A stretch of 64,000 nucleotides of DNA from CAVTWH01 sp963850915. GTDB lineage: Bacteria; Actinomycetota; Actinomycetes; Mycobacteriales; Micromonosporaceae. Below, piece after piece: positions 46,173-53,976 of the stretch (position 1 is the first letter of the stretch; every line of letters starts with the position of its first letter). Both the position numbers and the translations under genes were made by a program. The notes beneath the pieces are model-generated. The model searched no databases. It was given only the letters and a program-made list of their open reading frames with translations, and was not told the DNA's origin. The stretch spans positions 62,001 through 126,000 of the forward strand of contig CAWKND010000010.1 in the NCBI GenBank assembly GCA_963850915.1, in the 5' to 3' direction.

Positions 46173-47243
46173 ATGACCCGCCCCACCCTGCTGCCCGGCC
46201 TGCGCCTGCTCTGGCGCGACAAGCACCACCTGCAGGTCGGTACCGACCCCGAGCGCGCCCTGGTCCTGGAATTTCCGATACCGGCGGTGGCCCAGGTGCT
46301 GGAGTTGCTGGACGGCTCCCGCTCCGAGGACAAGCTGCACCGCGACGCCGCGGCGCTCGGCATCCCCGCCACGGCCACCACCGACCTGCTCGCCAGCCTG
46401 CGCGTGGTCGGGCTGGTGGTCGGCGCGCACACCCTCCTGCCCCAGCAGTTGCCCGAGCCGGCCCGCCGGCGCCTCGCCACGGAGTTGGCCGGACTCGCGC
46501 TGCAGCCGGCCCGGGACGAGGCGGACACGCCCACCCCCGCGCAGGCACTGCGCCGGCGGGCGGCGGCGCGGGTACTGGTCAACGGGCACAGCCGGCTGGT
46601 GGTACCCATCGCGGTCACGCTCCTGGCCGCCGGGGTCGGGCAGGTGGTGCCGGTACTCGCCGGCCAGGCCACCCTCGCGGACGCCGCCGTCGGCGGGCTC
46701 ACCCCGGCCGACGCCACCCGCAGTCGGGCGCAGGCAGCCGTGGACGCGCTGTCCCGAACGGTGCCCGGGGCCAGGGTCGGGGCGTTGACCCCGGACCGGG
46801 CCACCTTCATCGTCCAGGCCGGCCAGGCCCAGCCCGCCCGACTCGCCGCGCTGGCGGCAGCCCGCCGGCGGGTACCCACCCTGGTCGTCGACGTACGCGA
46901 CGGCGTGGCTGTGGTCGGCCCGCTGGTACCCCCGTCCGGCTCGCCTTGTCTGCACTGCCTTGACCTGCACCGATCCGACCGCGATCCGGGCTGGCCCCGG
47001 CTCGCCGCGCAGCTGGCCGGCGGGGCCGACGCCGCGCTCGCGTGCACCGTGACCACCGCCCTGGCGGCCACCGCGTACGCCGCCCACGAGGTACTCGCCA
47101 GCCTCGACGGGCGCCGCCCGGAGACCGTCGGAGCCACCGTGGAGATCAGCGCACCGGGGCGGGAACGGCGTCGCCGCTGGCCACCGCATCCCCGGTGTGA
47201 CTGTGCACGCGCCGGTAGACGGCAACACCAGCGCGACGGATGA
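46173..47243 (+). CDS. ThiF/TOMM-like E1-fold protein with PqqD-like N-terminus
   Basis: This 356-aa protein has a PqqD/RRE-like N-terminal segment (about 1-90), then a Rossmann-like E1 core. The zinc cysteines C-x2-C (PCLHCLDLH with DPGWP) and a C-terminal CDC motif match cyclodehydratase-associated ThiF proteins. The nucleotide loop GxGxxG is degenerate (NGHSRLVVPIA), so adenylation is doubtful. No precursor peptide or YcaO gene is nearby. This is the same position as Rv3196 in M. tuberculosis. It overlaps the next gene by the ATGA of 47240. Confidence 0.82.
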   Translation: MTRPTLLPGLRLLWRDKHHLQVGTDPERALVLEFPIPAVAQVLELLDGSRSEDKLHRDAAALGIPATATTDLLASLRVVGLVVGAHTLLPQQLPEPARRRLATELAGLALQPARDEADTPTPAQALRRRAAARVLVNGHSRLVVPIAVTLLAAGVGQVVPVLAGQATLADAAVGGLTPADATRSRAQAAVDALSRTVPGARVGALTPDRATFIVQAGQAQPARLAALAAARRRVPTLVVDVRDGVAVVGPLVPPSGSPCLHCLDLHRSDRDPGWPRLAAQLAGGADAALACTVTTALAATAYAAHEVLASLDGRRPETVGATVEISAPGRERRRRWPPHPRCDCARAGRRQHQRDG

Positions 47244-47257
47244 GGTTCAATGATCGG

Positions 47258-48595
47258 GTGACCGACATTCCGCGCCGCGCCGTTTCCCGCACCGCGAAGC
47301 TGGCCGCGCTCCCGCTCGGCTTCGCCGGCCGGGCAGCGCTGGGGTTCGGCAAGAAGGTCACCGGGATGGCCACCGAAGTGATCTCCGCCGAGGTCCAGCA
47401 GCGTACGGCCGAGCACCTCTTCAGCGTGCTGGGCCAGCTCAAGGGCGGGGCGATGAAGTTCGGCCAGGCCCTGTCGGTCTTCGAGGCGGCACTGCCCGAG
47501 GAGCTGGCCGGCCCCTACCGGCAGGCGCTCACCAAGCTGCAGGAGGCTGCCCCGCCGCTGCCCGCCTCCAGCGTGCACAAGGTACTAGCCGAGCAGCTCG
47601 GAGCCGACTGGCGGGAGCTGTTCGTCGAGTTCGACGACGTACCGGCCGCGGCGGCGAGCATCGGGCAGGTACACCGGGCGACCTGGAAGCGCGGTACCGA
47701 GCAGGTAGCCGTCGCTGTGAAGATTCAATACCCGGGTGCCGGGCCGGCCCTGCTCTCCGACCTCACCCAACTGTCCCGGCTGGCCAGCCTGTTCAAGATC
47801 CTGCAGCCCGGCCTGGATGTGAAGCCGCTCCTCACCGAGTTGCGCGCCCGGATCACCGAGGAGCTCGATTACGAGCTGGAGGGGCGCTCCCAGCGCACCT
47901 TCGCCGACGCGTACCGCGACGACGGGGAGATCTGCGTCCCCGAGGTGGTACACGCCTCGCCCCGGGTACTCGTCACCGAGTGGCTGGAAGGTACCCCGCT
48001 GTCCCGGATCATCAGCGCCGGTGACGAGGAGCAGCGCAACCACGCCGGCCTGCTGATGGCCACCCTGCACTTCTCCGCGCCGGCCCGGGCCGGGCTGCTG
48101 CACGCCGACCCGCACCCGGGCAACTTCCGGATCATGCCGGACGGGCGGCTCGGCGTGATCGACTTCGGCGCGGTCGCCCGGCTCCCCGGCGGGCACCCCG
48201 AGCCGATCGGCCGGCTCACCCGGATGGCGCTGGCCGGCGACGCCGACGGGGTACTCCACGGGCTGCGCGAGGAGGGGTTCGTCCCCGCCGACCTGGAGAT
48301 CGACGCCGACGAGGTACTCGGCTACCTACGCCCCATGCTGGAGCCGATCGCCGAGCCCGAGTTCCAGTTCACCCGCGCCTGGCTCCGCTCCGAAGCCGCT
48401 CGACTGGCCAACCCGCGCAGCCCCGCCTTCCAACTCGGCAAGCACCTGAACCTGCCCCCGTCGTACCTGCTCATCCACCGGGTGACGCTCGGCTCGATCG
48501 GCGTGCTCTGCCAGCTTGAGGCGCGGGCGCCGTACCGGCTGGTGGTCGAGAAGTGGTTGCCTGGGTTTGCTGCTCCTGCGGCTATTGGTTCTTGA
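47258..48595 (+). CDS. AarF/ABC1/UbiB-family atypical kinase
   Basis: GTG 47258 (VTDIPRRAVSRTAKLA) is chosen because known family members start at this motif. ATG 47240 overlaps the upstream stop and is also possible. The protein shows the ABC1 signature KxGQ-like GGAMKFGQALSVFEAALP, ATP loop AAASIGQVHRATW, catalytic ADPHPGNF and metal-binding VIDFGAVARL. It matches Rv3197 in position. Role: unspecific kinase-like ATPase of membrane lipid or isoprenoid processes in other species. Confidence 0.92.
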   Translation: MTDIPRRAVSRTAKLAALPLGFAGRAALGFGKKVTGMATEVISAEVQQRTAEHLFSVLGQLKGGAMKFGQALSVFEAALPEELAGPYRQALTKLQEAAPPLPASSVHKVLAEQLGADWRELFVEFDDVPAAAASIGQVHRATWKRGTEQVAVAVKIQYPGAGPALLSDLTQLSRLASLFKILQPGLDVKPLLTELRARITEELDYELEGRSQRTFADAYRDDGEICVPEVVHASPRVLVTEWLEGTPLSRIISAGDEEQRNHAGLLMATLHFSAPARAGLLHADPHPGNFRIMPDGRLGVIDFGAVARLPGGHPEPIGRLTRMALAGDADGVLHGLREEGFVPADLEIDADEVLGYLRPMLEPIAEPEFQFTRAWLRSEAARLANPRSPAFQLGKHLNLPPSYLLIHRVTLGSIGVLCQLEARAPYRLVVEKWLPGFAAPAAIGS

Positions 48596-48621
48596 TTCTC
48601 TGCTCTTTGGTGGGGCGGGCT

Positions 48622-48679
48622 GGCCGGGGGTGACCACTCCGGGCGGTCAGGCTTGATCCCTCCGTGGTCACCCCCGGCC
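48622..48679 (+). terminator. Long-loop hairpin after the AarF gene
   Basis: GGCCGGGGGTGACCAC (48622-48637) and GTGGTCACCCCCGGCC (48664-48679) are exact complements (16 bp) with a 26-base loop, about 27 bases after the stop. Confidence 0.7.
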
Positions 48680-48877
48680 GGCCGTGGGCAGCCGCGTCGG
48701 CGGAGGCGATCGTCGCGGGCGTGGACGATGGCCAGCGGCGTACCCTGCCCGGTCAGACGCACGCCGTGGACCCGGCGGTACTCGCACCGTACTGATCGAC
48801 TCTTCGGCTGAGCTCCACCCGCGATCTCGACCAGTGGGCGGGAAGCGTTGCGGCGCAACGGATCCATGGCATGGGCA
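48680..48877. other. Intergenic region, no gene recognised
   Basis: No reliable ORF is visible. On the minus strand a weak hydrolase-like phrase (VHGVRLTGQGTPLAIVHARD) appears without a start or continuation, perhaps a remnant. It is otherwise featureless. Confidence 0.4.
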
Positions 48878-48908
48878 GGCGCCCGCCACCGGATCGGTGA
48901 CGGGCGCC
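48878..48908 (-). terminator. Hairpin terminator of the 48-aa gene
   Basis: GGCGCCCG (48878-48885) pairs with CGGGCGCC (48901-48908), with an inner CACCG/CGGTG stem. It is 23 bases after the stop at 48932. Confidence 0.7.
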
Positions 48909-48931
48909 TTGGTGTTGGTCGGGCAGATCTG

Positions 48932-49078
48932 TTACTCGCCGAGCCAGCGGTTGGTTTCCTGGCGGGCACGGAGGGTGATCTGCCGGGCGGAGCGGTAAGC
49001 CTCAGAAGTGGTTTCCTGAGGCCGCCGCATTCGCGCGCGACTCAGAGCTTCGTGGATGAGTTGGATACCAGCGGTCAT
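48932..49078 (-). CDS. Small helical protein downstream of whiB7 (48 aa)
   Basis: ATG 49078 follows AGGAG by about 10 bases. The product begins MTAGIQLIHEALSRAR and ends RQETNRWLGE: amphipathic, basic, predicted helical, no cysteine. I do not recognise a family. It lies 124 bases after whiB7 on the same strand and before a hairpin, so it may be in the same transcript. An ATG at 49111 would add 11 residues but lacks a ribosome site. Confidence 0.6.
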   Translation of the reverse strand: MTAGIQLIHEALSRARMRRPQETTSEAYRSARQITLRARQETNRWLGE

Positions 49079-49202
49079 GGTGGTGGTGCTCCTCGCTCGG
49101 GTGTTCGTCATACGGATGAAGTTCTCGGAACGTGCGGGCCGGGTCGGCTGCATCGGGTGCAGCGCTCGGCTGGCGTTCGGGGTACGGATGCTGGTCATGT
49201 CG

Positions 49203-49544
49203 TCACGCCGCCACGTTCAGGTCGGCCGCGACCCGGGCCGCGACCTCAACCCGCCGCAGCTCGTCCAGCGCGACATCCTCCTTGCGAGGCCGGCCACGAG
49301 GCCGCTTCCGCGGCACCACGGCACCCCGCTCGAAGATCTCGCCGCCCCAGACACCCCACGGCTCCTCCCGCTCGACGGCGCCCGACAGGCACTCGAGCCG
49401 AACCGGGCACTCCCCGCACAGGGACTTGGCCAGCTCGAGTTCGGTCGGGACATCGGCGAACCACAGGTCAGCGTCGAACCGACGGCACGGCAGCTCCGAA
49501 CCCAGGTCGACAGTCATGTCGACAGGGGCAAACGCCAGAGTCAT
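49203..49544 (-). CDS. whiB7: WhiB7 (WblC), antibiotic-response [4Fe-4S] activator
   Basis: This 113-aa protein starts at ATG 49544 behind GAAGAGG. The four cysteines (in ELPCRRF, SLCGECPVRLEC), the EPWGVWGGE loop and the C-terminal AT-hook KRPRGRPRKED are diagnostic of WhiB7. It binds the housekeeping sigma factor and AT-rich sequence just upstream of -35 elements to turn on antibiotic-resistance genes. It sits next to uvrD2 as in mycobacteria. The long leader contains a 103-codon ORF and a terminator, so it is attenuation-controlled. Confidence 0.96.
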   Translation of the reverse strand: MTLAFAPVDMTVDLGSELPCRRFDADLWFADVPTELELAKSLCGECPVRLECLSGAVEREEPWGVWGGEIFERGAVVPRKRPRGRPRKEDVALDELRRVEVAARVAADLNVAA

Positions 49545-49662
49545 CCCGGTCACCTCTTCTCTCTCTCGTGCGATCTCTCGCTTCGTGCGCTCCAGGTTCA
49601 TGCGAAGGTCTCGCTCTCCCCCGCTTGCTTGTCTGCAGCAGATCTTTGCCAAACAACGAATA

Positions 49663-49697
49663 AGGCCGCGGATCCCGGTGTACGGGTTCCGCGGCCT
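49663..49697 (-). terminator. Attenuator hairpin in the whiB7 leader
   Basis: AGGCCGCGGATCCCG (49663-49677) and CGGGTTCCGCGGCCT (49683-49697) form a 15-bp stem with a single mismatch and 5-base loop. On the minus strand it is followed by TTATTCGTTGTTTGG, a T-rich run. It lies between the leader ORF and whiB7, as expected for regulated premature termination. Confidence 0.8.
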
Positions 49698-49719
49698 CGA
49701 GGTGAGCCGGCTGGTCTGT

Positions 49720-50031
49720 CTAGACCTGTCGTTCTCGAGGTGGGATCCCGCTGGCCTTACCGCCCTTGCGTGCGGAGGCGGCCATTCCGGAGTTCGGAGC
49801 AACGAATCCATTCGTCCCGTGATCCGGCGTGAGTGCCAGCGCGAGCTGGACCTCCCGCGAAACCGGTACCTGGGTGTGAATGGACTGGACGGATTCCTGG
49901 GTGGTGCGTGGCTTGCACGCGCGCCAGACAGCCGGCTGGCCCACGACGGACGCGTGGGCAGTGGCGGTCGACGGCACCAGAGCTGACGCAGGGGTCAGCA
50001 CCGACGGTCGCTGGTCGAGATATGTCTCCAT
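49720..50031 (-). CDS. whiB7 leader ORF (uORF), 103 aa
   Basis: ATG 50031 is preceded by AGGAGG at 8 bases. The 103-aa product (METYLDQRPSVLTPASALV ... GIPPRERQV) has no recognised domain and ends 22 bases before the attenuator stem. The end of the ORF has CTCGAG (49734-49739) that can pair with CTCGAG at the foot of the attenuator (49696-49701), so a stalled or absent ribosome could switch the fold. Whether the peptide has its own function is unknown. Mycobacterial whiB7 uORFs are much shorter (about 12 codons). Confidence 0.75.
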   Translation of the reverse strand: METYLDQRPSVLTPASALVPSTATAHASVVGQPAVWRACKPRTTQESVQSIHTQVPVSREVQLALALTPDHGTNGFVAPNSGMAASARKGGKASGIPPRERQV

Positions 50032-50102
50032 GGGTGCCACCTCCTACCTGCTCTAGAAGAGTGCGGGCGCACGGATTGCCGCTGCTCGCTTGGTGTGTAA
50101 GC

Positions 50103-50132
50103 AGGCTAAGCCTGCTGCCCGCGACGGGGCAA
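50103..50132 (-). promoter_or_regulatory. Candidate whiB7 promoter with AT-rich upstream element
   Basis: On the minus strand TTGCCC (50132-50127), 18 bases, TAGCCT (50108-50103). GTAATT lies just upstream of the -35, as WhiB7 autoregulation requires. A perfect 7-bp palindrome (50101-50115) covers the -10. Plausible but unproven. Confidence 0.45.
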
Positions 50133-50137
50133 ACGAA

Positions 50138-52282
50138 TTACGGCGGGTTTTCCAAAGTTTTTCTGACAGCGAGATCGTCGACCGCCGCGCCGCCGATCAG
50201 GGCGAGTACATCGGCGCCGTAAAGTCCCAGTTTGCGGGGGCCGATCCCGGCAATCTGGATCAACTCCTCGGTCCGCGTTGGTTTCCGCTCGGCGAGCGCG
50301 ACCAGCGTCGCGTCGGTGAAAACCACATACGCGGGTACCCCGGCGGCGGCCGACACCAGCTTCCGCCACTCGTACAGCCGGGTGTGCAGTTCGTCGTCGA
50401 GGTCGGACGGGCAGTCGGCACAGCGCCCCAACTTGCGGTCGGCACCGGCGAGCAGGGTGGCGCCACAGATCCTGCACGAGGCCACCAGGATCCGTCGCCG
50501 CGCTTCTTCCCGTACCTTGCGGCCCGCCCCTGCCTGTGCCGGACGGCCCGGCTGCTGCACGGCCAGCGGCAGGAACCGGCTGGGCCGGCGGGGCCGACCA
50601 CCCGGCGAGCGGGCGGCGGCGTACGACAGCCACAGCCACTGGCGGGCCCGGGTGATGCCCACGTAGAGCAGCCGGCGCTCCTCCTCCAGCGCGTCGGGGG
50701 TACGCGCGTAGCCGGTCGGCAGCGTCCCCTCGGCCAGCCCGACCACGAAGACGGCATCCCACTCCAGCCCCTTCGCGGCGTGCAGGGACGCCAGCGTCAC
50801 CCCGTCAACCGTCGGCGCGTGCTGTACGCCGGCCCGCCGCCCCAGCTCGTCGGCGAACTCGCCGAGCGTGCCGCCGATCTCCTCGGCGAGCCCGGCCAGC
50901 GCGGCGAGCGCCTCCCAGCGCTCCCGTGCCGCCCCGCCCGGCGGTGGCTGGTCGACCCGCCAGCCGATCGAGCCCAGTGCCTCGGCGACCGCTTCGGGCA
51001 GCGGCGTACCGGCAACCACCGACCGGCTGGCGACGCGCAGCGCGACCATCGCCTGGCGTACCTCCGGCCGGTCGAAGAAGCGCTCGGCACCGTGCACCAC
51101 GTACGGGACGGCAGCCTCGGCGAGTGCCTCCTCGTAGGACTCGGACTGGGCGTTGGTACGGAACAGCACGGCGATCTCCCGGGCCGGCGTACCCGCGGCG
51201 ATCAGCTCGACGCAGCGCTTCGCCACGGCTGCCGCCTCGGCCGGTTCGTCGGGGCACACCCGCACGTCCGGCTCCGGGCCGGGTGGCCGCTGCCCGCGCA
51301 GCTCCAGCCGCAGCCGGGCCTCGTTACCCCGGGCCTGCCGGATGACCGCGTTGGCCAGCCCGACCACCTGCGGGGTGGACCGGTAGTCACGGACCAGCCG
51401 GATCACCACAGCGCTGCGGTAGCGGCGCGGGAAGCCGATCAGGTAGTCGGCGGAGGCACCGGTGAACGAGTAGATCGTCTGGCTGGCGTCGCCGACCACG
51501 GTCAGGTCGCTGCGGCCGCCGAGCCACGCGTCGAGCAGCCGCTGCTGCAGCGGGTTGACGTCCTGGTATTCATCCACGGTGAAGTGCCGGTACTGCGCGC
51601 GTACCTGCTCGGCGACGTCCGGGTGCTCCTCCATGGCCCAGCACGCGGCGCGCAGTACGTCCTCGAAGTCGATCACTCCACCGGCGCGCTTCACCTGCTC
51701 GTACGCGGCGAACACGCGGGCCACCGCAGCAGCCTCCAGGGGCGGCTCGCGGCCGGCCTTCGCCGCCGCCACGGCGTAGTCGCCCGGCTCGACCAGCGTC
51801 GACTTCGCCCACTCGATCTCGCTGGCCAGGTCACGGGTGGTGGTGCGGTCGGCGCGCAGGCCGGCCCGCCCGGCCGCCAGCGTGATCAGCCGGGCCTTGC
51901 TGTCCAGCAGCTCCGGCATGGGCCGGCCGGCGAAGATGCGCGGGGCGAAGAAGCGCAGCTGGCGCAGGGCGGCGGCGTGGAAGGTACGGGCCTGCACGCC
52001 GGCGACGCCCAGGCCGGCCAGGCGGGCGCGGAGTTCGGCGGCGGCCCGGGCGGTGAAGGTGACGGCGAGCACGTGCCGGGCGGCGACCTCACCGGTCAAC
52101 GAGCGGTGCGCGATGCGATGGGTGATCGCCCGGGTCTTGCCGGTGCCGGCGCCGGCCAGGATGCAGACCGGTCCGGCCGGGGCGGTGACGGCGGTGCGCT
52201 GCTCCTCGTCCAGCCCGGCGAGCAGCCGGCCGGCCGCGCCGGAGTCCGGTACCGCTGAGTTCCCCACCACAACTGGAATCAT
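50138..52282 (-). CDS. uvrD2: UvrD2 superfamily-I DNA helicase
   Basis: This 714-aa helicase starts at ATG 52282. Walker A is GAGTGKT (LAGAGTGKTRAITHRIA), motif II VDEYQDVNPLQ, and the remaining SF1 motifs follow (GDASQTIYSFTG, VRDYRSTPQV, HAAKGLEWDAVF, VGITRARQWLWL). The C-terminal tetracysteine (CRICGATLL, CADCPS) and HRDC domain mark it as UvrD2, essential in M. tuberculosis for viability through its ATPase. It is divergent from mycoredoxin, whose promoter overlaps this start codon. Confidence 0.96.
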   Translation of the reverse strand: MIPVVVGNSAVPDSGAAGRLLAGLDEEQRTAVTAPAGPVCILAGAGTGKTRAITHRIAHRSLTGEVAARHVLAVTFTARAAAELRARLAGLGVAGVQARTFHAAALRQLRFFAPRIFAGRPMPELLDSKARLITLAAGRAGLRADRTTTRDLASEIEWAKSTLVEPGDYAVAAAKAGREPPLEAAAVARVFAAYEQVKRAGGVIDFEDVLRAACWAMEEHPDVAEQVRAQYRHFTVDEYQDVNPLQQRLLDAWLGGRSDLTVVGDASQTIYSFTGASADYLIGFPRRYRSAVVIRLVRDYRSTPQVVGLANAVIRQARGNEARLRLELRGQRPPGPEPDVRVCPDEPAEAAAVAKRCVELIAAGTPAREIAVLFRTNAQSESYEEALAEAAVPYVVHGAERFFDRPEVRQAMVALRVASRSVVAGTPLPEAVAEALGSIGWRVDQPPPGGAARERWEALAALAGLAEEIGGTLGEFADELGRRAGVQHAPTVDGVTLASLHAAKGLEWDAVFVVGLAEGTLPTGYARTPDALEEERRLLYVGITRARQWLWLSYAAARSPGGRPRRPSRFLPLAVQQPGRPAQAGAGRKVREEARRRILVASCRICGATLLAGADRKLGRCADCPSDLDDELHTRLYEWRKLVSAAAGVPAYVVFTDATLVALAERKPTRTEELIQIAGIGPRKLGLYGADVLALIGGAAVDDLAVRKTLENPP

Positions 52283-52301
52283 CGCAGGCCCGGCTGACGT
52301 T
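52275..52301 (+). promoter_or_regulatory. SigR-type promoter of the mycoredoxin gene
   Basis: GGAAT (52275-52279), 19 bases, GTT (52299-52301) exactly match the SigR consensus. It is 47 bases upstream of the mycoredoxin ATG. It overlaps the uvrD2 start codon on the opposite strand. Confidence 0.85.
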
Positions 52302-52347
52302 TACTGATCACGAACACGCCACCCGTCCCCTCGGAGGTCCTCCCGCG

Positions 52348-52593
52348 ATGTTGACCATGTACTCGACCACCTGGTGCGGCTACTGCCACCGGCTGAAGAC
52401 CCAGCTCGACCGGGAGGGTATCGGCTACCAGGAGATCAACATCGAGGAGGACGTAGCCGCCGCCGAGTACGTGATGTCGGTGAACGGCGGGAACCAGACG
52501 GTACCCACGATCCGGTTCGCTGACGGCTCGGCGATCACCAACCCGTCGATCGTGCAGGTACGCGAGCACCTCGCGGCCGCCAGCGCCGCCTGA
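52348..52593 (+). CDS. Mycoredoxin (Mrx1-like glutaredoxin fold)
   Basis: This 81-aa protein has the active site WCGYCHRLK and cis-Pro TVPTIRF, the form found in mycoredoxins that reduce mycothiol-mixed disulfides using mycothiol. It is orthologous by position with Rv3198A next to uvrD2. The SigR-type promoter would link it to thiol stress. Confidence 0.95.
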   Translation: MLTMYSTTWCGYCHRLKTQLDREGIGYQEINIEEDVAAAEYVMSVNGGNQTVPTIRFADGSAITNPSIVQVREHLAAASAA

Positions 52594-52789
52594 TCCCTGG
52601 GGAGGAGTCCGGGTACACCCCGGGGACGATCCGGTTCCATCCGTCGATGGACGCGTACCGGATGTCCCGTCGCGCACGCTGAATCAGCCCGACAGGGCTG
52701 GGACAGCGGTCACTGGTCCCCGGGACACCGGGACGGCCAGGCTGTTCCTACACCACAGCGGCCGAAAGGCCCCATCGGAAGGTTCAGCC

Positions 52790-52954
52790 ATGCGCAAGCT
52801 CCTGGTCGCCGCCGCGTTCGCCGTCTTCGGCACGCTCGGTCTGCTCGCCCTCAGCGCCGCCAGCGCCTCGGCCGCCGAGCCGACCAAGCCGCCGGTCATG
52901 CACTGCTACCAGATCGGCGGCCACGGTACGCCGTACATGTGCACCGCCGGCTGA
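52790..52954 (+). CDS. Small secreted two-cysteine peptide (54 aa)
   Basis: ATG 52790 follows GGAAGG. The product MRKLLVAAAFAVFGTLGLLA continues with a signal-peptide end (SAASASAA) and a mature part of about 25 residues with just two cysteines (MHCYQIGG, YMCTAG), so one disulfide is likely. No family recognised. A strong intrinsic terminator follows 36 bases later. Confidence 0.65.
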   Translation: MRKLLVAAAFAVFGTLGLLALSAASASAAEPTKPPVMHCYQIGGHGTPYMCTAG

Positions 52955-52989
52955 GCCGGGATCACAACCAGGAACCCGTGGGGGTACCG

Positions 52990-53029
52990 GCGCGGGTGGT
53001 ACCGATCTTTCGATCGGTACCACCCGCGC
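52990..53029 (+). terminator. Strong intrinsic terminator
   Basis: A perfect 18-bp stem (52990-53007 with 53012-53029), loop TTTC, followed by CGCTTTTGC. It closes the small secreted peptide gene and, in reverse, faces the convergent nudC gene. Confidence 0.92.
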
Positions 53030-53049
53030 GCTTTTGCGGATCCGCTCCG

Positions 53050-53976
53050 TCAGATCAGGCCGTCGAGCCACTCGATCAGCAGGAAGTGCGCGATCGAGGA
53101 GGCCATCGGCAGGCCGAAGTCGTCGCGCTCGCCAGCCAGTACCGCGCGGATCTCCGACCGGTCGAACCAGCGGGCCGCCGCGATCTCGTCCAGGTCCGGC
53201 AGGACCGGCTGCTCCGGGTCGGCGACCGCGTGGAAGCCGAGCATCAGCGAGCCCGGGTACGGCCACGCCTGGCTGCCCGAGTAGCGCAGCTGCGCGACGC
53301 GTACCCCCACTTCCTCACCGACCTCGCGGATGACCGCGGCCTCGGCCGACTCGCCGGCCTCCACGAACCCGGCCAGGCAGGAGTAGCGCCGGGCCCAGCC
53401 GGGGCGGGTCCACGCCGCGTTGTGCCCGAGCAGGCAGCGCCCCTCGTCACCGGCCACCCCGTCGTGCACCAGCACGATCACCGCCGGGTCGGTACGCGGC
53501 CAGGTCATCCGCCCGTTCGCCGCCACCCGCGCCCAGCCGGCGTCGGCCATCGTGGTCGGCCCGCCGTCCAGTGGCGAGAAGGTGTGCCGGCTGTGCCAGT
53601 TGGCCAGCGCGATGGCCGTGATGAACAGCCCGGACTCCAGGTCGGAGAGCAGGTGCCCGACGTCGCGTACGGTCACCCGGCGGGCGTCCTCCTGGTCGAG
53701 CACCGAGGCCATCACCGCGAAGTACGGCGTACCGTCGTCGTCCTCGCCCAGGAAGATCCGCTCGCCGGCCGGTGCCGATCCGGCGTCGAGGAGCAGCAGC
53801 CGCTCGCCGACCAGCAGCGCACTGGCCGTGTTGGCTTCGGTACCGCCGTCGACCACGAGTACCTTCGCCCGCTCCCAGGCCGCCGCCAACCACTGTGCGT
53901 CGGTGCGCCGGTGCGCCTGCCGGTGCAGGCCGGAGCGGGCCATCGGTGGGGTGCGATGGGCCGTGGGGTGACTCAC
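53050..53976 (-). CDS. nudC: NAD+ diphosphatase / decapping Nudix hydrolase NudC
   Basis: This 308-aa protein has the Nudix box GFVEAGESAEAAVIREVGEE and the NADH-pyrophosphatase motif SQAWPYPGS downstream. The zinc-ribbon cysteines of E. coli NudC are absent (WHSRHTFSPLDGG), as in mycobacterial NudC. It hydrolyses NAD(H) and NAD-capped RNA. The start overlaps the upstream M16 stop by 4 bases, and this is the same place as Rv3199c. Confidence 0.93.
   Translation of the reverse strand: MSHPTAHRTPPMARSGLHRQAHRRTDAQWLAAAWERAKVLVVDGGTEANTASALLVGERLLLLDAGSAPAGERIFLGEDDDGTPYFAVMASVLDQEDARRVTVRDVGHLLSDLESGLFITAIALANWHSRHTFSPLDGGPTTMADAGWARVAANGRMTWPRTDPAVIVLVHDGVAGDEGRCLLGHNAAWTRPGWARRYSCLAGFVEAGESAEAAVIREVGEEVGVRVAQLRYSGSQAWPYPGSLMLGFHAVADPEQPVLPDLDEIAAARWFDRSEIRAVLAGERDDFGLPMASSIAHFLLIEWLDGLI

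Noticed and set aside
46173..47243. Complete TOMM/thiazole-oxazole peptide cluster
   Set aside because: No YcaO gene, dehydrogenase or precursor peptide is found in the neighbourhood, and the ThiF-like nucleotide loop is degenerate.
48680..48877. Remnant alpha/beta hydrolase on the minus strand
   Set aside because: Only a short hydrolase-like phrase without catalytic motifs or start, too weak to call a pseudogene.
50101..50115. Palindrome GCAGGCT/AGCCTGC as terminator of uvrD2
   Set aside because: It is only 7 bp, has no T-run, and coincides with the predicted whiB7 -10 region, so a promoter-linked role is at least as likely.
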